Shown piece after piece: positions 36,102 through 48,165 of a DNA stretch of 64,000 bases. How positions within the stretch are numbered: position 1 is the stretch's first letter; each line of letters opens with the position of its first letter. The stretch spans positions 108,541,746 to 108,605,745 of the forward strand of contig CM057826.1 of NCBI GenBank assembly GCA_030068075.1, written 5' to 3'. The stretch is from Paguma larvata. Its lineage: Eukaryota > Chordata > Mammalia > Carnivora > Viverridae. Both the position numbers and the translations under genes were made by a program. The notes below the pieces were generated by a model that worked only from the letters and a program-made list of their open reading frames with translations, did no database searches and had not been told where the DNA came from.

Positions 36102-36829
36102 AAAAGACACAGACAAAAGGGAAATGTGGGTCACTTGTGTTGCAGGGAGTATGAAGTGGCAGCTCTTCCACTTCTAGGTGTGGGACAATCAAAGGTATTT
36201 CTAAGACCTTTCCAGTTGCCCTTTGTTGGTTCTAAGAGAAGAGCAGAGCAAATACACATGGCATTCATCCTGAACAACAGGAAAAGCTAAGACCGTCAGA
36301 TTTGGGCTATTGGATCACAACATCCAGACCATCTTCATGACTGTGCTGAATGTGACAGTGGCACTATTGTTATGTGGCATATTCCGATCACAGAAGTAGA
36401 ATGTATACTGATTCATCATTCACCATGCTGCCTACAATCTATGTCAGGTAAACTTGGCAAAACGCCATTCCAGGTACACAGTATGAATACTCACCAGCCA
36501 AGTCAGTATGGAAGACTGATGAGCTGAACATACTGGAACCAGCAAGAATAGCCCCTTCCTCCTATAATGTCCTACCAGTGCCTTCTATCAACATCATTGT
36601 TCTTGCTGCAAAAGAGAATGCTTAAAGGGTCCAGGTCCATCATCTCAGAGCAAGTAATGAAGGATGGAGGTGGAATTAAGAGGTAAGGAATAAATTAATA
36701 ACAGACACAAGTGCTCTTCAGAGGTTGTAGAATTGAGCCTCTTTTTTATCTTTCTGTTGTTACTGCTGCTGCTATTATTATTTTAATGAAAATGACTCTA
36801 TGGCTAAAAAGATTTTGGTATGCAGATGC
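36102..36829. other. Unassigned non-coding sequence
   Basis: No repeat family, exon or RNA gene recognised. Confidence 0.45.
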
Positions 36830-37158
36830 CAATCACTTCCTAACACTTCTGCCACTACTATCCTGGTCCAAGCCCTGAATTATTATGGTACCCTTCTAAC
36901 TGATCTCCCTGCTTTTACCTTTATTTGTCCTTACAAACTATCCTCAATACAACAGCCAGTGGGATCCCCTTAAATATCTAAATCTGTTTGGAAGTCTTGT
37001 ACGGCTCAGTCATTTAAGTGTCAGACTCTTGGTTTTGGCTCAGGTCATGACCTCATGGTTCATGGGTTCAAGTCCCACAATGGGTTCCTCGTTGGCAGCA
37101 CAAAGGCTGCTTAGGACTCTCTGTCTCCCTCTCTCTGTGTCCTTCCCCTGTTTGAGTG

Positions 37159-37190
<32 letters not shown>

Positions 37191-37445
37191 ATCATTCTCT
37201 CAAAATAAATAAATAAACATTAAAAAAACTAAATCAATTTAAGTCACTCGTCTCCTCAAAATCCTTCCATGACTCCCAATACTGCTCAGAGTAAAATCCA
37301 AAGTCTCACAAAGGCCTACTATGGCCCTACAATGATCTTCCCTGATCCTACTAGAATGTATCTCTGAAAGGGTAGGGATTTTTGTTAGTTTTATTTATTG
37401 TCATATTACTGACACCTAGAATAATGCCTGGCTCGCAGAAGATGT
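36830..37445 (+). repeat. L2 LINE 3' region, split by a SINE
   Basis: Left part: cttctaactgatctccctgc, tcctcaatacaacagccagt and gggatccccttaaatatcta. Right part, after the SINE: tcgtctcctcaaaatccttc, gctcagagtaaaatccaaag and the terminal agaataatgcctggctcgc. The two parts join naturally when the SINE at 36990-37228 and one TSD copy are removed. Confidence 0.75.
36990..37228 (+). mobile_element. CAN-SINE, older type, inside L2
   Basis: Decayed head (ggaagtcttgtacggctcag), then cagactcttggttttggctc, aggtcatgacctcatgg, a long (ct)n and the tail aaaataaataaataaacatt. The TSD is ctaaatctgttt (36978-36989) and ctaaatcaattt (37229-37240). Confidence 0.92.
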
Positions 37446-38198
37446 ACTTGTTAAGTGAACAAATGTCTCATACCTAGAAGTGCCTCACCTCTGAACTTGC
37501 TTTTTGTGACATAATACATTTCTTCATTGATAGAACCCACCTTGAACACCTCACTGACAGAACCCAGCTTGAACAATGATATCATGTTATTTGCACCCAA
37601 TCAGCTCCTAATTGGCAAAATACACTACTCTATCTAATCCCAGGATATCTGCCCAGTAGAACTTATTAGATACCACTGCTTTCCGGAAGAAAGAAACGGA
37701 AGGAGGGAGAGGGGAAGAAAAAAGAAAAGAAAAACCGTTAAGTTGACCCAAAAGTCTATCAAAAATTTGGCCAATGGATACTTTATTTTCCAATAAAAAG
37801 TGTTTTCTGTAGCTCTGAGCTATTAATGAGGAGGTTCAGAGTCCCAAAGCAAGATGAGGAAGGAAGAACTAATAGAACAGAATGTTAAGTATTCAGACAA
37901 TGAATTTCTTTCTTTCTTTTACTTCTCATTCAAATATGCACTTCTACTTCACCTGAAACATTTTTATTAAACTGCTATGATGCTTCCATTATAAATAAAG
38001 GACAACAGGTATTAATTCTATTGTCTTTGATTGATCTCCACAAATAAATGGTGTTCTCAGTTCTGCTCATATATTCATTCTGCTCACCACTGTACAATAT
38101 GCATACAACCAATTCATCACACTTAACAAATACTAAGCAGAATGAATGCCTGAGAGTAATAACTTTCCTTTGTGTAACTACTATTTCAAGTCAATTAG
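37446..38198. other. Unassigned non-coding sequence
   Basis: Contains a GA-rich patch at about 37683-37733. No repeat or exon recognised. Confidence 0.45.
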
Positions 38199-38214
38199 AA
38201 GTCTAAGAATGGAG

Positions 38215-38408
38215 GGGCATCTGGGTGACTCAGTCGGTTAGGAATCTGGCTCTTGATTTTGGCTCAGGTCATAATCCTGTGGTTCATGAGATCTTGCACT
38301 GACAGCATGAAGCCTGCTTGAGATTCTCTTTCTCCCTCTCTCTCTGCCCTTCCCCAGCTTGCACTTACTCTTTCTCTCAAAAATAAATAAACTTTAAAAA
38401 ATAAAATA
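38215..38408 (+). mobile_element. CAN-SINE, shortened, with TSD
   Basis: Head gggcatctgggtgactcagt, ggctcttgattttggctcag, and then a gap where the B-box region should be (catgagatcttgcactgaca). The tail is aaaaataaataaacttt. The TSD is aagtctaagaatggag (38199-38214) and aagtctaggaatggag (38409-38424). The missing tRNA-like piece means its Pol III promoter is broken. Confidence 0.92.
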
Positions 38409-38489
38409 AAGTCTAGGAATGGAGACCGAAATGGAGACTTATTACCTTCTAGATAGGTGGCAGGAAAAGAATATTAGCCTAGTTGAAGT

Positions 38490-39250
38490 CATTCATTCAT
38501 TTGATTAGTAATTACTGAATACTTACAATGGACTCTAATGTAGAAGACAAACATGGTCCCTGACCTTGTGGAGTTTATAGTCCAGAGAACGGTCACCAAA
38601 GTGATTCTTTAAGGAGCCAAATAGTAAATATTTAAGATTTTCAGTTGATGAAGTCACATACTCTGCCATTCTAGAATGAAGGCAACCATAGACAACACAT
38701 AAATGAACAACTGTGACAATATCTTCAGGTTGTACAAAACAAGTGCAGGCCCAGATATGGTCTGTAGCCATAGCTTGCAGATCTTTGGTCTACTATACCG
38801 GAAGTATCAATTAAATAATCCCTTAATCAGGTATAGAATTGGATAGCTCGTATAGAATTGCGAGTCCAAGGATATGACCTGCCGTGATAAATGCTACAAA
38901 GAAAACTTCAGGGTCAATAGCATAACAAGGAAACCTAGCCTAGTCTGGGGAAGCTAATATAGATATCCCTGCAGAGAGAAGATGTAACTGAGGTGAAGCT
39001 GTCAACTAGATAAGGAAAGAGGATCGAGGCCAAATGAGCAACATGCGCAAAGGTCCTGAAGGAGACGGTAGCTGACCTGTTCAAGAAAGGTAAAAGTGGC
39101 TTTTCCCCAGTGCTCAAGGGTAAGGGGAGGAGTGCGAGCTGAAGTCAGATTATAAGGGCGAGAGTCCACAGGACCAGGTGGGCCATGCTAGGGATCTGTT
39201 CCTTAACCTGAGAGCAATGTGAAGTCCGTGGCAGGGAGTGAGGTCATTCA
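38490..39250 (-). repeat. L2 LINE, minus strand
   Basis: It opens with a reversed L2 tip (ttcattcatttgattagtaa and ggtccctgaccttgtggag). It resumes at about 38880 with gataaatgctacaaagaaaa, cctagcctagtctggggaag, gcaacatgcgcaaaggtcct and aggtgggccatgctaggga. This is the order of an inverted L2 3' region. The middle (about 38600-38820) is too diverged to align by eye. Confidence 0.65.
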
Positions 39251-39259
39251 CTGAAGAGT

Positions 39260-39850
39260 CAGATGCTTCCCATGAGCCGGGCACTCATCTACAATAAACA
39301 CAAAGTTCCTGCCTCCATGAAGCTTACATTCTAGGAGGCAGCCAGAAATCAAGCAAAAAATGTGCAATAAAATGTCAAGTAGTACACTTGTCAAGAATGT
39401 CAAGTAAAATAAATGCTATGAACAATATACTGGAATAAATGGAAAGGGGTGGATGGTGCTCTCACCAAATTTGTGTTTTAATTATTCTGTTTGACATGGA
39501 GAGAATATTTTGAGATGGCACGTGGGGGATCAGAAAAATAATTAAGGGGACTATTGATATGGCCCATGCTATTAAAAATAAGAATAATATAGCCTGTATT
39601 AGGGTAGTGGCAGTAAAGATGAGAGAAAGAGACAGGCTGGAGAAATTTTTAAAGTTAAATTTACTGGCATTGGTGACAGATTCGGTATGAGGGTTAAAGG
39701 GTAAGCTAGTATTGAGACGAAGGATGATGTTCAGGTTTCTTGTTTTGCACAACTGGAAAGATAGTGGTGCCTTTTGCTAAGAAAGGAAACCTGGAAGAGG
39801 TCAGCTTGGGAGGGAAGATGGAAGTTCACCTTCGGACATGTGAGTGCACA
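39260..39850 (-). repeat. L2 LINE, minus strand, second segment
   Basis: A second reversed L2 tip (gagccgggcactcatctaca, ccatgaagcttacattctag) is followed by more interior sequence: agggtagtggcagtaaagat, ttggtgacagattcggtatg, gttcaggtttcttgttttgc and actggaaagatagtggtgcc. Having two tips means two L2 insertions, or a duplication. Confidence 0.6.
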
Positions 39851-40067
39851 GGCCCCATAGGAAATTCAAAGATGGAAAGTAGGCAGGGATAATTGGTATA
39901 TTTGTGTGCTCACAAACAGCACTCTGGCCAAGTGAGGCACTCCCCAAGAGGCAAGAAATGTCCTGCCCTGAGACTGGGTAGAAGAGTCCACCACATAGAC
40001 TAACTATGGCCCTATACCCAGGGATTGTGGTAATGTTTAATGATATGGTTCCATATTTCATATTAAT
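39851..40067. other. Unassigned non-coding sequence
   Basis: A short unassigned stretch between L2 and MIR. Confidence 0.4.
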
Positions 40068-40280
40068 ATCATGACAGCTAAAACTTACTGAGTACTAATA
40101 TATGTCAGGCACATGGATCATCTCATTTAATTCTGACACAAACCTATAAAGTATGAACCATTATTCTCTCCATTTCAGAAATGAGGAACCTGAGACTGAG
40201 AATTTAACCAACATAGGGTCACAGACGGTAAGCAACAGGGCCAGGACACAACCCTAGTTGGTCTGACCTTCCGAGCTGAG
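40068..40280 (+). repeat. MIR SINE
   Basis: aaaacttactgagtactaat, atgtcaggcacatggatc, ctcatttaattctgacacaa and cagaaatgaggaacctgaga, with ggtcacagacggtaagcaac. Well-ordered MIR. Confidence 0.85.
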
Positions 40281-40611
40281 CTTTTATAGACTGACAGCAA
40301 CCTGCTAGTGACAGACGTGCAAGAAAATGCTACTGTGGGCTTGGGGTAAAGTACAGCCCAGCACAGAGGGAGCTGCACCATAAGTAAGGAAGCTGACCGT
40401 GAGGGAAAACCAGAGCTGGGAGCCTATCAACATTGACAACTTCAGGGAGATGTTTGGGACATTTGGGAAGGTTAGGCCTTTTCATAGCTACTAGTGTTAT
40501 TTTGACACAAATTCCTTCATTTTAGCATTCTTGGGATAATGGTATCTGGAGAAACACCTGGAGATACATAGGCAGAGCCTAAGGATTACATTGAAATGAC
40601 TGTCACCCCCA
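40281..40611. other. Unassigned non-coding sequence
   Basis: No repeat or exon recognised. Confidence 0.45.
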
Positions 40612-40785
40612 AGCCAGTGGTTATTAAACTTTCATAAGCTTAAGACTCCATAGGGAGGTTGTTAAAAATTTAGATGCTATAACCCCACCTCTAGAGACTG
40701 TGATTCAGCGTCTCTGGTATCTGCATTTTTATAAGCACCAGGTGATCTGGTCTGGATGATACTCAGATCATAGCTTGAGAACATT
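40612..40785 (+). mobile_element. MER5A-type DNA transposon (hAT-Charlie)
   Basis: It starts agccagtggttattaaactt and continues gaggttgttaaaaatttaga, ccccacctctagagac, tgtgattcagcgtctctg, and ggtatctgcatttttat. It ends in a partial inverted copy of its start (agcttgagaacattt). MER5A is a non-autonomous hAT-Charlie element about 190 bp long, so this copy is nearly complete. Confidence 0.8.
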
Positions 40786-41172
40786 TACTGAAGAGATTTC
40801 TCTTCTTGGCCTCTCATCAAAAGCAGCTCCAGCTAATTCCCATGAAGTTTTAACTTAGTCATGTCTATCGATGAGGAAGAAGGAAGTGTACAACAGTGTG
40901 CAGCAACACTCACAGGAGTAGGCAGTTGGGTTTCACGATATTTTGCATTGTCCAAGTGATCCAGGCCCACAATGAAACATCACAAAGAACATCTTCTCTA
41001 CAGGGGAAAAAGGTCTCTGGCATCCTCTGATGGGTTAATAACGTTCGAAATGATCAATAGTATTTGGGGAAATTTTTTCACTGACTTATGGGAAAGAAGC
41101 TTCAATTGAGGATTTCAGTTTTTCGATGAAATAACCAGTTTTCCTCAAGCCAGATTTCGGAAAGTCAATTAA
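40786..41172. other. Unassigned non-coding sequence
   Basis: No repeat or exon recognised. Confidence 0.45.
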
Positions 41173-41186
41173 ATGATAGGTTCTCT

Positions 41187-41313
41187 CAGAATGCCTGGGT
41201 GGCTCAGTCGGTTGAGCCTCCAACTTCAGCTCAGGTCATGATCTCATGGTTCATGGGTTCAAGCCCTGCATCGGGCTCTGTGCTGACAGCTCAGAGCCTG
41301 GAGCCTGCTTCAG

Positions 41314-41363
<50 letters not shown>

Positions 41364-41489
41364 TCTCTCTGCCTATCTATCTATCTCTAGCTCTAGCTCT
41401 AGCTCTCTCTCTGCCCCTCTCCTGCTCACACTCTTACTTTCTCCCTCAAAAATAAATACACATTAAAAAAAATTTTTAGTCCACTATTT
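41187..41489 (+). mobile_element. CAN-SINE with expanded CT microsatellite and TSD
   Basis: Head atgcctgggtggctcagtcg, full young-type body, then an unusually long pyrimidine stretch and the tail aaaaataaatacacatt. The TSD atgataggttctct is exact (41173-41186 and 41490-41503). About 12 bp (agtccactattt) lie between the A-tail and the right TSD. They may be extra transferred sequence or a diverged extension of the TSD. Confidence 0.93.
41317..41413. repeat. Compound microsatellite in SINE: (CT)n, (CTAT)n, (CTCTAG)n
   Basis: (ct)n runs from 41317 to about 41370, then tctatctatctatct, then three agctct units. It grew from the CT-rich part of the SINE. Likely length-variable. Confidence 0.95.
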
Positions 41490-41503
41490 ATGATAGGTTC
41501 TCT

Positions 41504-42814
41504 TCCTGGTGGGTGGCAACAAGGCAATGTGGGATGGATGACAAGTACATGACAGGCTGATCCCTTCTAGCTCTCAGGTGAGTGGATGACTGGGTATCTC
41601 TCTTCTGAATGTTTGATTCTCAGGCTTCTCCATTGCTTTTTGTCTGTTTGTTTTCCCTCAGCTGCCATATTGATTTTTTTTTCCTGGCGTAGCATAATAG
41701 AATGAAAACTGTATGCTTAGATAACACTGGCAACTTTATTTCATCTTTGGAACATGGATACCTATACTGAGAAGTTCAGATACAAGTTATGTCCCCCCCC
41801 AGTTTGGCCACCCCCAAAAAAGAAAAGGTAAGAAAATGGGACCACACATAAGAGGGCATACTCTCATCAAACAAATAAGAAAATGAAAGCACTGGCTTTA
41901 ATTCTCCCAGTGAAGCAGCTGGGTGCTGGCACTCATTTCCTTGACTAATCAGTTCACAGCATCCTGTACAAAGTACTCATACTACTGCTGGTTCCCAAAC
42001 TGTTGATTTGCAAAGAGAGTCAGCACCTAGAAACTCCAAAGCAGCTTCACAATAACATGGGATCCAAGTGCACCATTTGTGGACTCACCTCATTGAATAC
42101 TGCGCAGAACAGTTCAGGTGTGGAACTCACCTGGTGAATTTCACATGGAGTGAACTGTACATTAGTATCAAACACTCAGAAGAGAGACACCCAGTCATCC
42201 ACTCACCTGAGCGCTAGAAAGAATCAGCCTGTCATGTACTTGTCATCCATCCCACATTGCCTTGTTGCCACCCACCAGCTGGAAAAACCAGCCTTGCCCC
42301 TCACCTCAGAGAGTTTAAGAATGAGATTATAAACGGTAGACCCTATCAGGAGAGCTGATGTGTTGTTCCACTGAGGAATAGTGAAGCTTTACTAGGGAAG
42401 GTAACTCTAAGACTCAGTATGGAAGAATCCAAAGTTCTGTTATATTAGATGGCTTTCTCCAACTGCCATTTCTCAAGTCCCAAGTAAATGACTTCAAGTT
42501 CTAGAAAACACTATCAAACACTTATAAGAAAGATCTTAGAGCCCTAGTTTAGAGATTGTAAAGGAAGATGGGAAATTACCTTATGAACCAGAAAGCAAAT
42601 TCCAGATCCTCAAGTGTAATTTTAGGCAGGAGAAGAGAAAGATTCAGATAGAAAGCAAAAGCAGACCAAGACTAAGTGACAACCTTAACAATAGAAGTAA
42701 CCCAGGAGTGAGAAGGGCAAGCTATCCAAATATTCCTGCTCCCTAAATGGAATACTTCCCAAGAGCTATTCAACTCGCAAGAATTATTTTCTTCGCACTG
42801 ATAAAAGGGTTAAG
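41504..42814. other. Unassigned non-coding sequence
   Basis: About 1.3 kb without a recognised repeat, exon or RNA. Confidence 0.5.
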
Positions 42815-43030
42815 AATGTGAGTTTTGAGGCCAGGTTTTGAATCCCTGTTCAAATATTTACTATATGTGTGTCCTTGGGCAAATTACTCACCTTTCTGAG
42901 ACTCAGTTTTCTCAGCTGTAAAAATGGATAATAATAGTACCTTTATCATAGTGCCGTGAGAGGAAATATTACACAAAAAGTACTTAGAATAGTAACTGAC
43001 ATTTAGTAAGTTTCTTAATAACTATTATTA
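42815..43030 (-). repeat. MIR SINE
   Basis: Reversed MIR text is clear: tgtccttgggcaaattactc, acctttctgagactcagttt, tcagctgtaaaaatggataa and taatagtacctttatcatag, then gaatagtaactgacatttag. Confidence 0.88.
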
Positions 43031-43554
43031 TTACTATCATTTGAGGGAAAAGTTTCACAGTAAGAACTTCTTTAAAATGTGTCTCAATTACTTTCAAGAT
43101 CTATAGTGCAAAGGTACTGTCTTTTATATTTGTAAAGCTAAAATGGACCATTCAGACCCCTCAAAAGGTAAGCTACAAAGATCAGCTATATTTCTCATAA
43201 ACTCCAAGTAAGATCATTTCTTAACTTCTCCAGGCAAACTTCTCTAGAGGGCTTCTTATTTTTTCAGTCCATGGAGAAAAGTCCATGAAAGATATACAGT
43301 TACACTTATAAATGCACAGATTATCACCAAAGGAACACACAAGAAACAGACCATGTCGATTGCATCCAGAAAGGGTCAATACATGGCTGAGGAAGTGGCA
43401 AAAGGGAAGAAGACCTACTTTTCATTCCATATCTATTATACCTTTTTGAATTTTAAATCGTAAACACATATTACATCAGCATTAAAGGTTCATTTAAAAT
43501 TTTTTAAGAAGAATATGAATGCTCAAGATGATTCGGTGTAATATAAAAAATACT
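43031..43554. other. Unassigned non-coding sequence
   Basis: No repeat or exon recognised. Confidence 0.45.
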
Positions 43555-43755
43555 AGACTGGGACCCATGAGATCTGGACTCTATTACTTACATGCTATGA
43601 GATCATGGCGAGACATTTAACATGTTCTTGGATTCCACAGTGTAAAATAAAGAAAAAGTGCCTTCCAAATCTCCTCATTGGGTTTATATGAGGGTCAAAT
43701 AAGATTATAGAAGCAAAGATGCTTTCCAGAGTACAAAGCATTATACAAATATAAG
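43555..43755 (-). repeat. MIR SINE, diverged
   Basis: ctattacttacatgctatga, gagacatttaacatgttctt, gtgtaaaataaagaaaaagt and atatgagggtcaaataagat keep the reversed MIR order. Confidence 0.65.
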
Positions 43756-44579
43756 ATATCCTTATTGTACCTGGAACTCATCCTCCTTGGTTATTTTGGC
43801 TCTTGGAATCACAAAGGATGGAAAAATTTGGCTTCGAGAATCAGGAGTCATTTATTAGTGGGATAGATGGTGGCCCCTTTCATATCAAACTCTTCTCTAC
43901 TCTGTAACATCCTTTACCTCCCATTCCCCAATCCTATCACCAGAGAAAACAATGTCCAAGAGACATGACCAGCAGAGCAGAGAGAAGCAAGCCAGCAAAC
44001 CGAGTCCAGTACAGAGGTGACCATCCATGGGGATGGCACCGAATGGTTTTATCTTATTTTTCTTTTTGGACCTCACACACCATTCATTAGAGAGCATCTA
44101 CCCACCGGGGATACCTCAATGTCTTGGTAGGAAGGACCACACCTGGTTCTAAATATCACCTCCCTAATAGCCAGCATCAATAGACAAGATGAATTCCAAA
44201 TAAGGAGAAGGGTGAAAGAACCCAGCTCTAACTATGTGACTTCTCCAATCGTAAAAGAGGCTGTGCAAACATTTGAATGCAAAGAGAAATGCCTCTTCAC
44301 CAGACAACTCTGTCAATACATAGGAAAACTCAAGATGTTAGAGAGGAAACCACAAGCCAGGAACAGTTTCTGATCTAAGTATTTCAGACTTCTATCCCTG
44401 GAGCTGACTTCTATCTGCAGCCAGCCTCAACTCCAACTGAATGGCCCTCTGACGTTTCTCAGTTCTTCTTACATGAAGATGATTCTAAACTGGTACCTGA
44501 GAGGCTCACCTTTCTAAAAATTTACATATACCAGCATTATAAGAAGCCATTTCACTTTTATGGGCTTTGCCCTAAGAGT
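43756..44579. other. Unassigned non-coding sequence
   Basis: No repeat or exon recognised. The 66-codon minus frame at 43897-44097 has no domain. Confidence 0.45.
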
Positions 44580-44790
44580 AAACCAATATTTACCAAGCAT
44601 TTATTGTGTGTCAGGCTTTTTCAAATATGTAATCTTCTTGACTGAAATCAACAAGATAACCACTATTAATCTTGTTTTACAGTTAAGAAACCTGAGGTTT
44701 TGAGCGTCCTAAAGGAACCTGTTCAAAAATATCCAGCCAAGTTTTCATACAGGTCTCCAAATACTAAATCCACTGTTCCTTCTCTTCATC
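44580..44790 (+). repeat. MIR SINE, diverged
   Basis: accaagcatttattgtgtgt, caggctttttcaaatatg, accactattaatcttgtttt and acagttaagaaacctgaggt follow the MIR order. Confidence 0.75.
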
Positions 44791-45677
44791 CTGGTGCTCC
44801 CCAAAATGAAATTACCATTGAAAATTAGCACTCTCAAACACTGAAACATCTATAATATTTAGCTATACTACATAAAGAGCTAAAAAATAAAAGCAAAATT
44901 CATAAATAAATTGGACATTTGAAGTTAAGGCATAAGCTTAAATTGCAAAAGGGCCAAAGGCAATGTGGGCAATAGTTCAGCTCCACCTTAATTCTGTCAC
45001 ATCAGCACTGAAGGTAATTATGGCCCCTCCTCAGGCTACTGTACAGCAGCAGTTGTGCAGGTTGTGCACTACATAAAAGTGTGTTTGAGTGGTGCCCCCT
45101 ACAGGTATCAGTACACATCCTCAACAACTGTCCACAGAAGCCCTATTTCCCCTTCAGTATCCCTTGCAATTTAACCACAAAATATTAAAATTTAATTCTT
45201 TTTATAAAGACAAACTCACCAAACTCCATATTCAGCAAATGTTTACTATCATTCAAGACCCACTGTGGAGAAACAAAAATATTTTTACCTCTCCACACTA
45301 ATTTTCAGGCTTGAACTTGTCTCTGATTTTGCCATTCTGAGAAGGGTTGGAGAAGCTAAAGAGTAAGAGACATGGAAATTGACAGCAGTAAACTAATTTA
45401 TTCAGGTGAACACTAAAGCCAATACATCACTTTCCAAATAAATCACCCTCCTTGTCCAAGACCTAGAGTTCTAAACCCCCAAAATCAATGGTCTAAACTC
45501 ATCCAAACTTCTGGACACCCAGAAAGGGTCAGGGAATTAGATAATCAGAGTCAGGTCTTTGCATTTATCTCCTGAAATTCAGGACTAATGAAATGAACCA
45601 GAATAATTCCAATTTCTCACTCTCAAGTGTTGTAAAGGACATCCACCATGGACATTGAAGTATCTAGACCTGTCGCC
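44791..45677. other. Unassigned non-coding sequence
   Basis: No repeat or exon recognised. Confidence 0.45.
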
Positions 45678-46165
45678 TTCAGGGTTCTGCAGGGAAGCAG
45701 ATGGCACACTGAAGTCAAGATAATGTAAGTAAGACTTATTTACAGAGTTGTGGATATAGGGGAGCCTCAGAGACAAGGAAGTAACCTGCAGCTTACTAGC
45801 AACAAAACAGTTACTGACGAGGCCACCCAAAGACAGGAAGGGAAGGACATTGGAATGTAGAGGTAGAGAAAGTGGAGAGACCATATCTTGTGAAGAGCTG
45901 TGATCCTACAGATGGATATGGCCATTTTAGGTGACCTAACAGCAGGGAGTCAGTACAAGAAGTCCTGTGCCTCGTCCATCCCTCTCTTCTGATCCACTGG
46001 GTTCTGCATTGAGCAGACACAACTAGAAGCCAAATGACAGAGAGACCCTTTGTGGGATCCACACAGGTCAACCTTCAGAGAAGAGTCAGATGGAGAAAGA
46101 ACAAAACCATAGACAATGAAGGAGGTGGGAGGGACTAGGTAACAAAAGCGGGATACCTGGCACAG
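45678..46165 (-). repeat. LTR-like old repeat, family unknown
   Basis: The left edge, gggttctgcagggaagcaga then tggcacactgaa and agacttatttacagag, matches in pattern the left edge of 47697-48165. Read in reverse it looks like the 3' end of an ancient LTR. No boundaries or TSD were confirmed. Confidence 0.4.
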
Positions 46166-47696
46166 CACCTGAACGACCTTGAGAATACAATCTCCATCTC
46201 CATAGTTTCTCCATCCATCTCTGATTCTGATTCCTACCTTTATGTATATAGCTCTTTAACAGACCTCTAGAAGTTTCTTAAGTTAGTTTCTTTTGCAACT
46301 TGGAAGACAGAGTTCTAAATTCATCTTCACAGAGACCACACCTAAACCATTTATCCATGAGCACATCACTGATGGGAAGATGGTATGTGAAAAGCAGTGT
46401 TACCTTTTATACATATACACGAGAAGATCCTGCTTATTTTCATTTGGGGAAATAGATTCGTTTAAGCAACTTCAACTCTTATTAAATAAAGTGCTATGTA
46501 TCCATAGTCTATCTGAGGAGCTGCTGCACCAGCTTGCCCAACAAGGCCATGTGACGCTGTGCCCTTGGCCACCAGAGGCCTGAACAGAAACAGCAGCAAT
46601 GCTGTAAGTCACATTTTTCTATTTTGTTTATTTTTTTTATTGTAGCCTGATTTCTTCCTAGAATCATATTTTAAGGCCTATTTTCAGTTAGTCTATCAAG
46701 ACTTGTAGATATAAAATGTCAAATTACCCCAAGAACTATCCCTCCGGGTAGCAGTCTCCTCTCCAAACCCTTGAGGAGCATATGGACCTATCCAGAGGTC
46801 TGATAACTCATCAAGCTTCAACACCAAAACTTTTGTGATATATGAGATCAGAGGCTGGGAGTGGGGAGTTAAGAAACACATCTTCCACCAATTTGAGGGT
46901 AACTGCTATGCTGTATTTGTTTCTCTGTAAATCTGCCAGAAAGGTAGGACTGGAGTCAACACGTGGGATAGAAATCAGGAAATGGCATCTAGGAAATACA
47001 GCATTTCAATGAATCTAAGATGCCAACAATTTGTAAGACATAGCATTTCTTTATGCACCACTAAGAAAGAAAAAGGACTGCTGGTCAGTGACACCAACTC
47101 CTTGCTTCTGTGAAATTTCTTTCATTTATTCTGAGGGATTTGGGAATTCCTACCTTCCTCTGGTTGGTCACTTGTCCTATTACAGGTAGACCTTTTGCAC
47201 GTATCTCAGTAATACATGGAACAGGTCTCCAACTACCTGCGGGTGACTGCCTTTCTTAAGGACCCAAGGTCCTTTAGGAACACTGTATTGTCTCCATTCT
47301 ACCAAGATTTGTTCAGTGACATCAGAATTATGCTTTGTTGCTCCATTTTGTGCCTTGGTATATACATCTACATCATTCCAGAGCTGAATCATAATGTTAA
47401 TATTTTAAACGGCACTGAGTAGTCCCAATAGTGAACATAACTCATTCAAAATAAGGACTCAGTGACCAGCAGTGACTGAGTTCACATGTGCACTGGGAAA
47501 CACCAACAGATAATATCACTGGTAGCAAGAGTAAAAACTTATATTTGCAAGTCATCCTAATTTGGAGATGCTGACATGCATGTTCAGGGGAAGTACATCT
47601 AAAATCAGTGAAATATGACATATATTTAAATATACCTACATTTAACTGGCTAGTACTCTATAATAAGGACACATGTTGAAAATATTTTCTCTTAGA
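46166..47696. other. Unassigned non-coding sequence
   Basis: About 1.5 kb. The 96-codon frame at 46293-46583 and the 68-codon frame at 47216-47422 have no domain or neighbouring exon signals, and I could not identify them as processed pseudogenes. Confidence 0.45.
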
Positions 47697-48165
47697 GGGT
47701 ATATGGGTAAGGTCCCAGCAGGAAACAAATGGCGCAGACTAAAAGGGGTGATCGAAGAGAATTTATTGAAGTGGTTATTTATCGAGATATGGGCAGCATT
47801 AAGGAAAGCCAGCAGGCATCTCTGGACGACAAGAAGGGGAAATTGCTACAACCTTTGGACCTGAAGATGTCAGAGGAAAGATGGGTTTACCTGAATCCAG
47901 AGAAAACTGCAGTGTAGCTGGGGCCACCCCAGCAGCTGTGGGCCTTTGGTAGAGGAAAGGGGGCTGCTTTCAGGCAGCTGGACAGGAAGGACCAGGAGGA
48001 ATATATATCCGGACCCTTCTGCCTGTCTCCCCTCTATCTCCTGCTTTTGCCCCCACCATTGACCAGTCAGAGGGCATGTGGCACACACAGAGGCCAGCCT
48101 CCCAGGGGGACAGCAGGATGGACAATGAACAAGGGTGAAAGAGAATATCCAATATTGAGGGTTCA
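47697..48165 (-). repeat. LTR-like old repeat, related to 45678-46165
   Basis: The left edge reads gtcccagcaggaaacaaatg, gcgcagactaaaaggggtga and gaagagaatttattgaag, a pattern shared with 45678-46165. The later part is G/C-richer. Family not named. Overlapping frames on both strands (60-98 codons) are treated as chance. Confidence 0.4.

Noticed and set aside
36270..36680. Possible processed pseudogene
   Set aside because: The DNA looks moderately complex, but no frame is open for any length and I could not match a protein or an A-tail.
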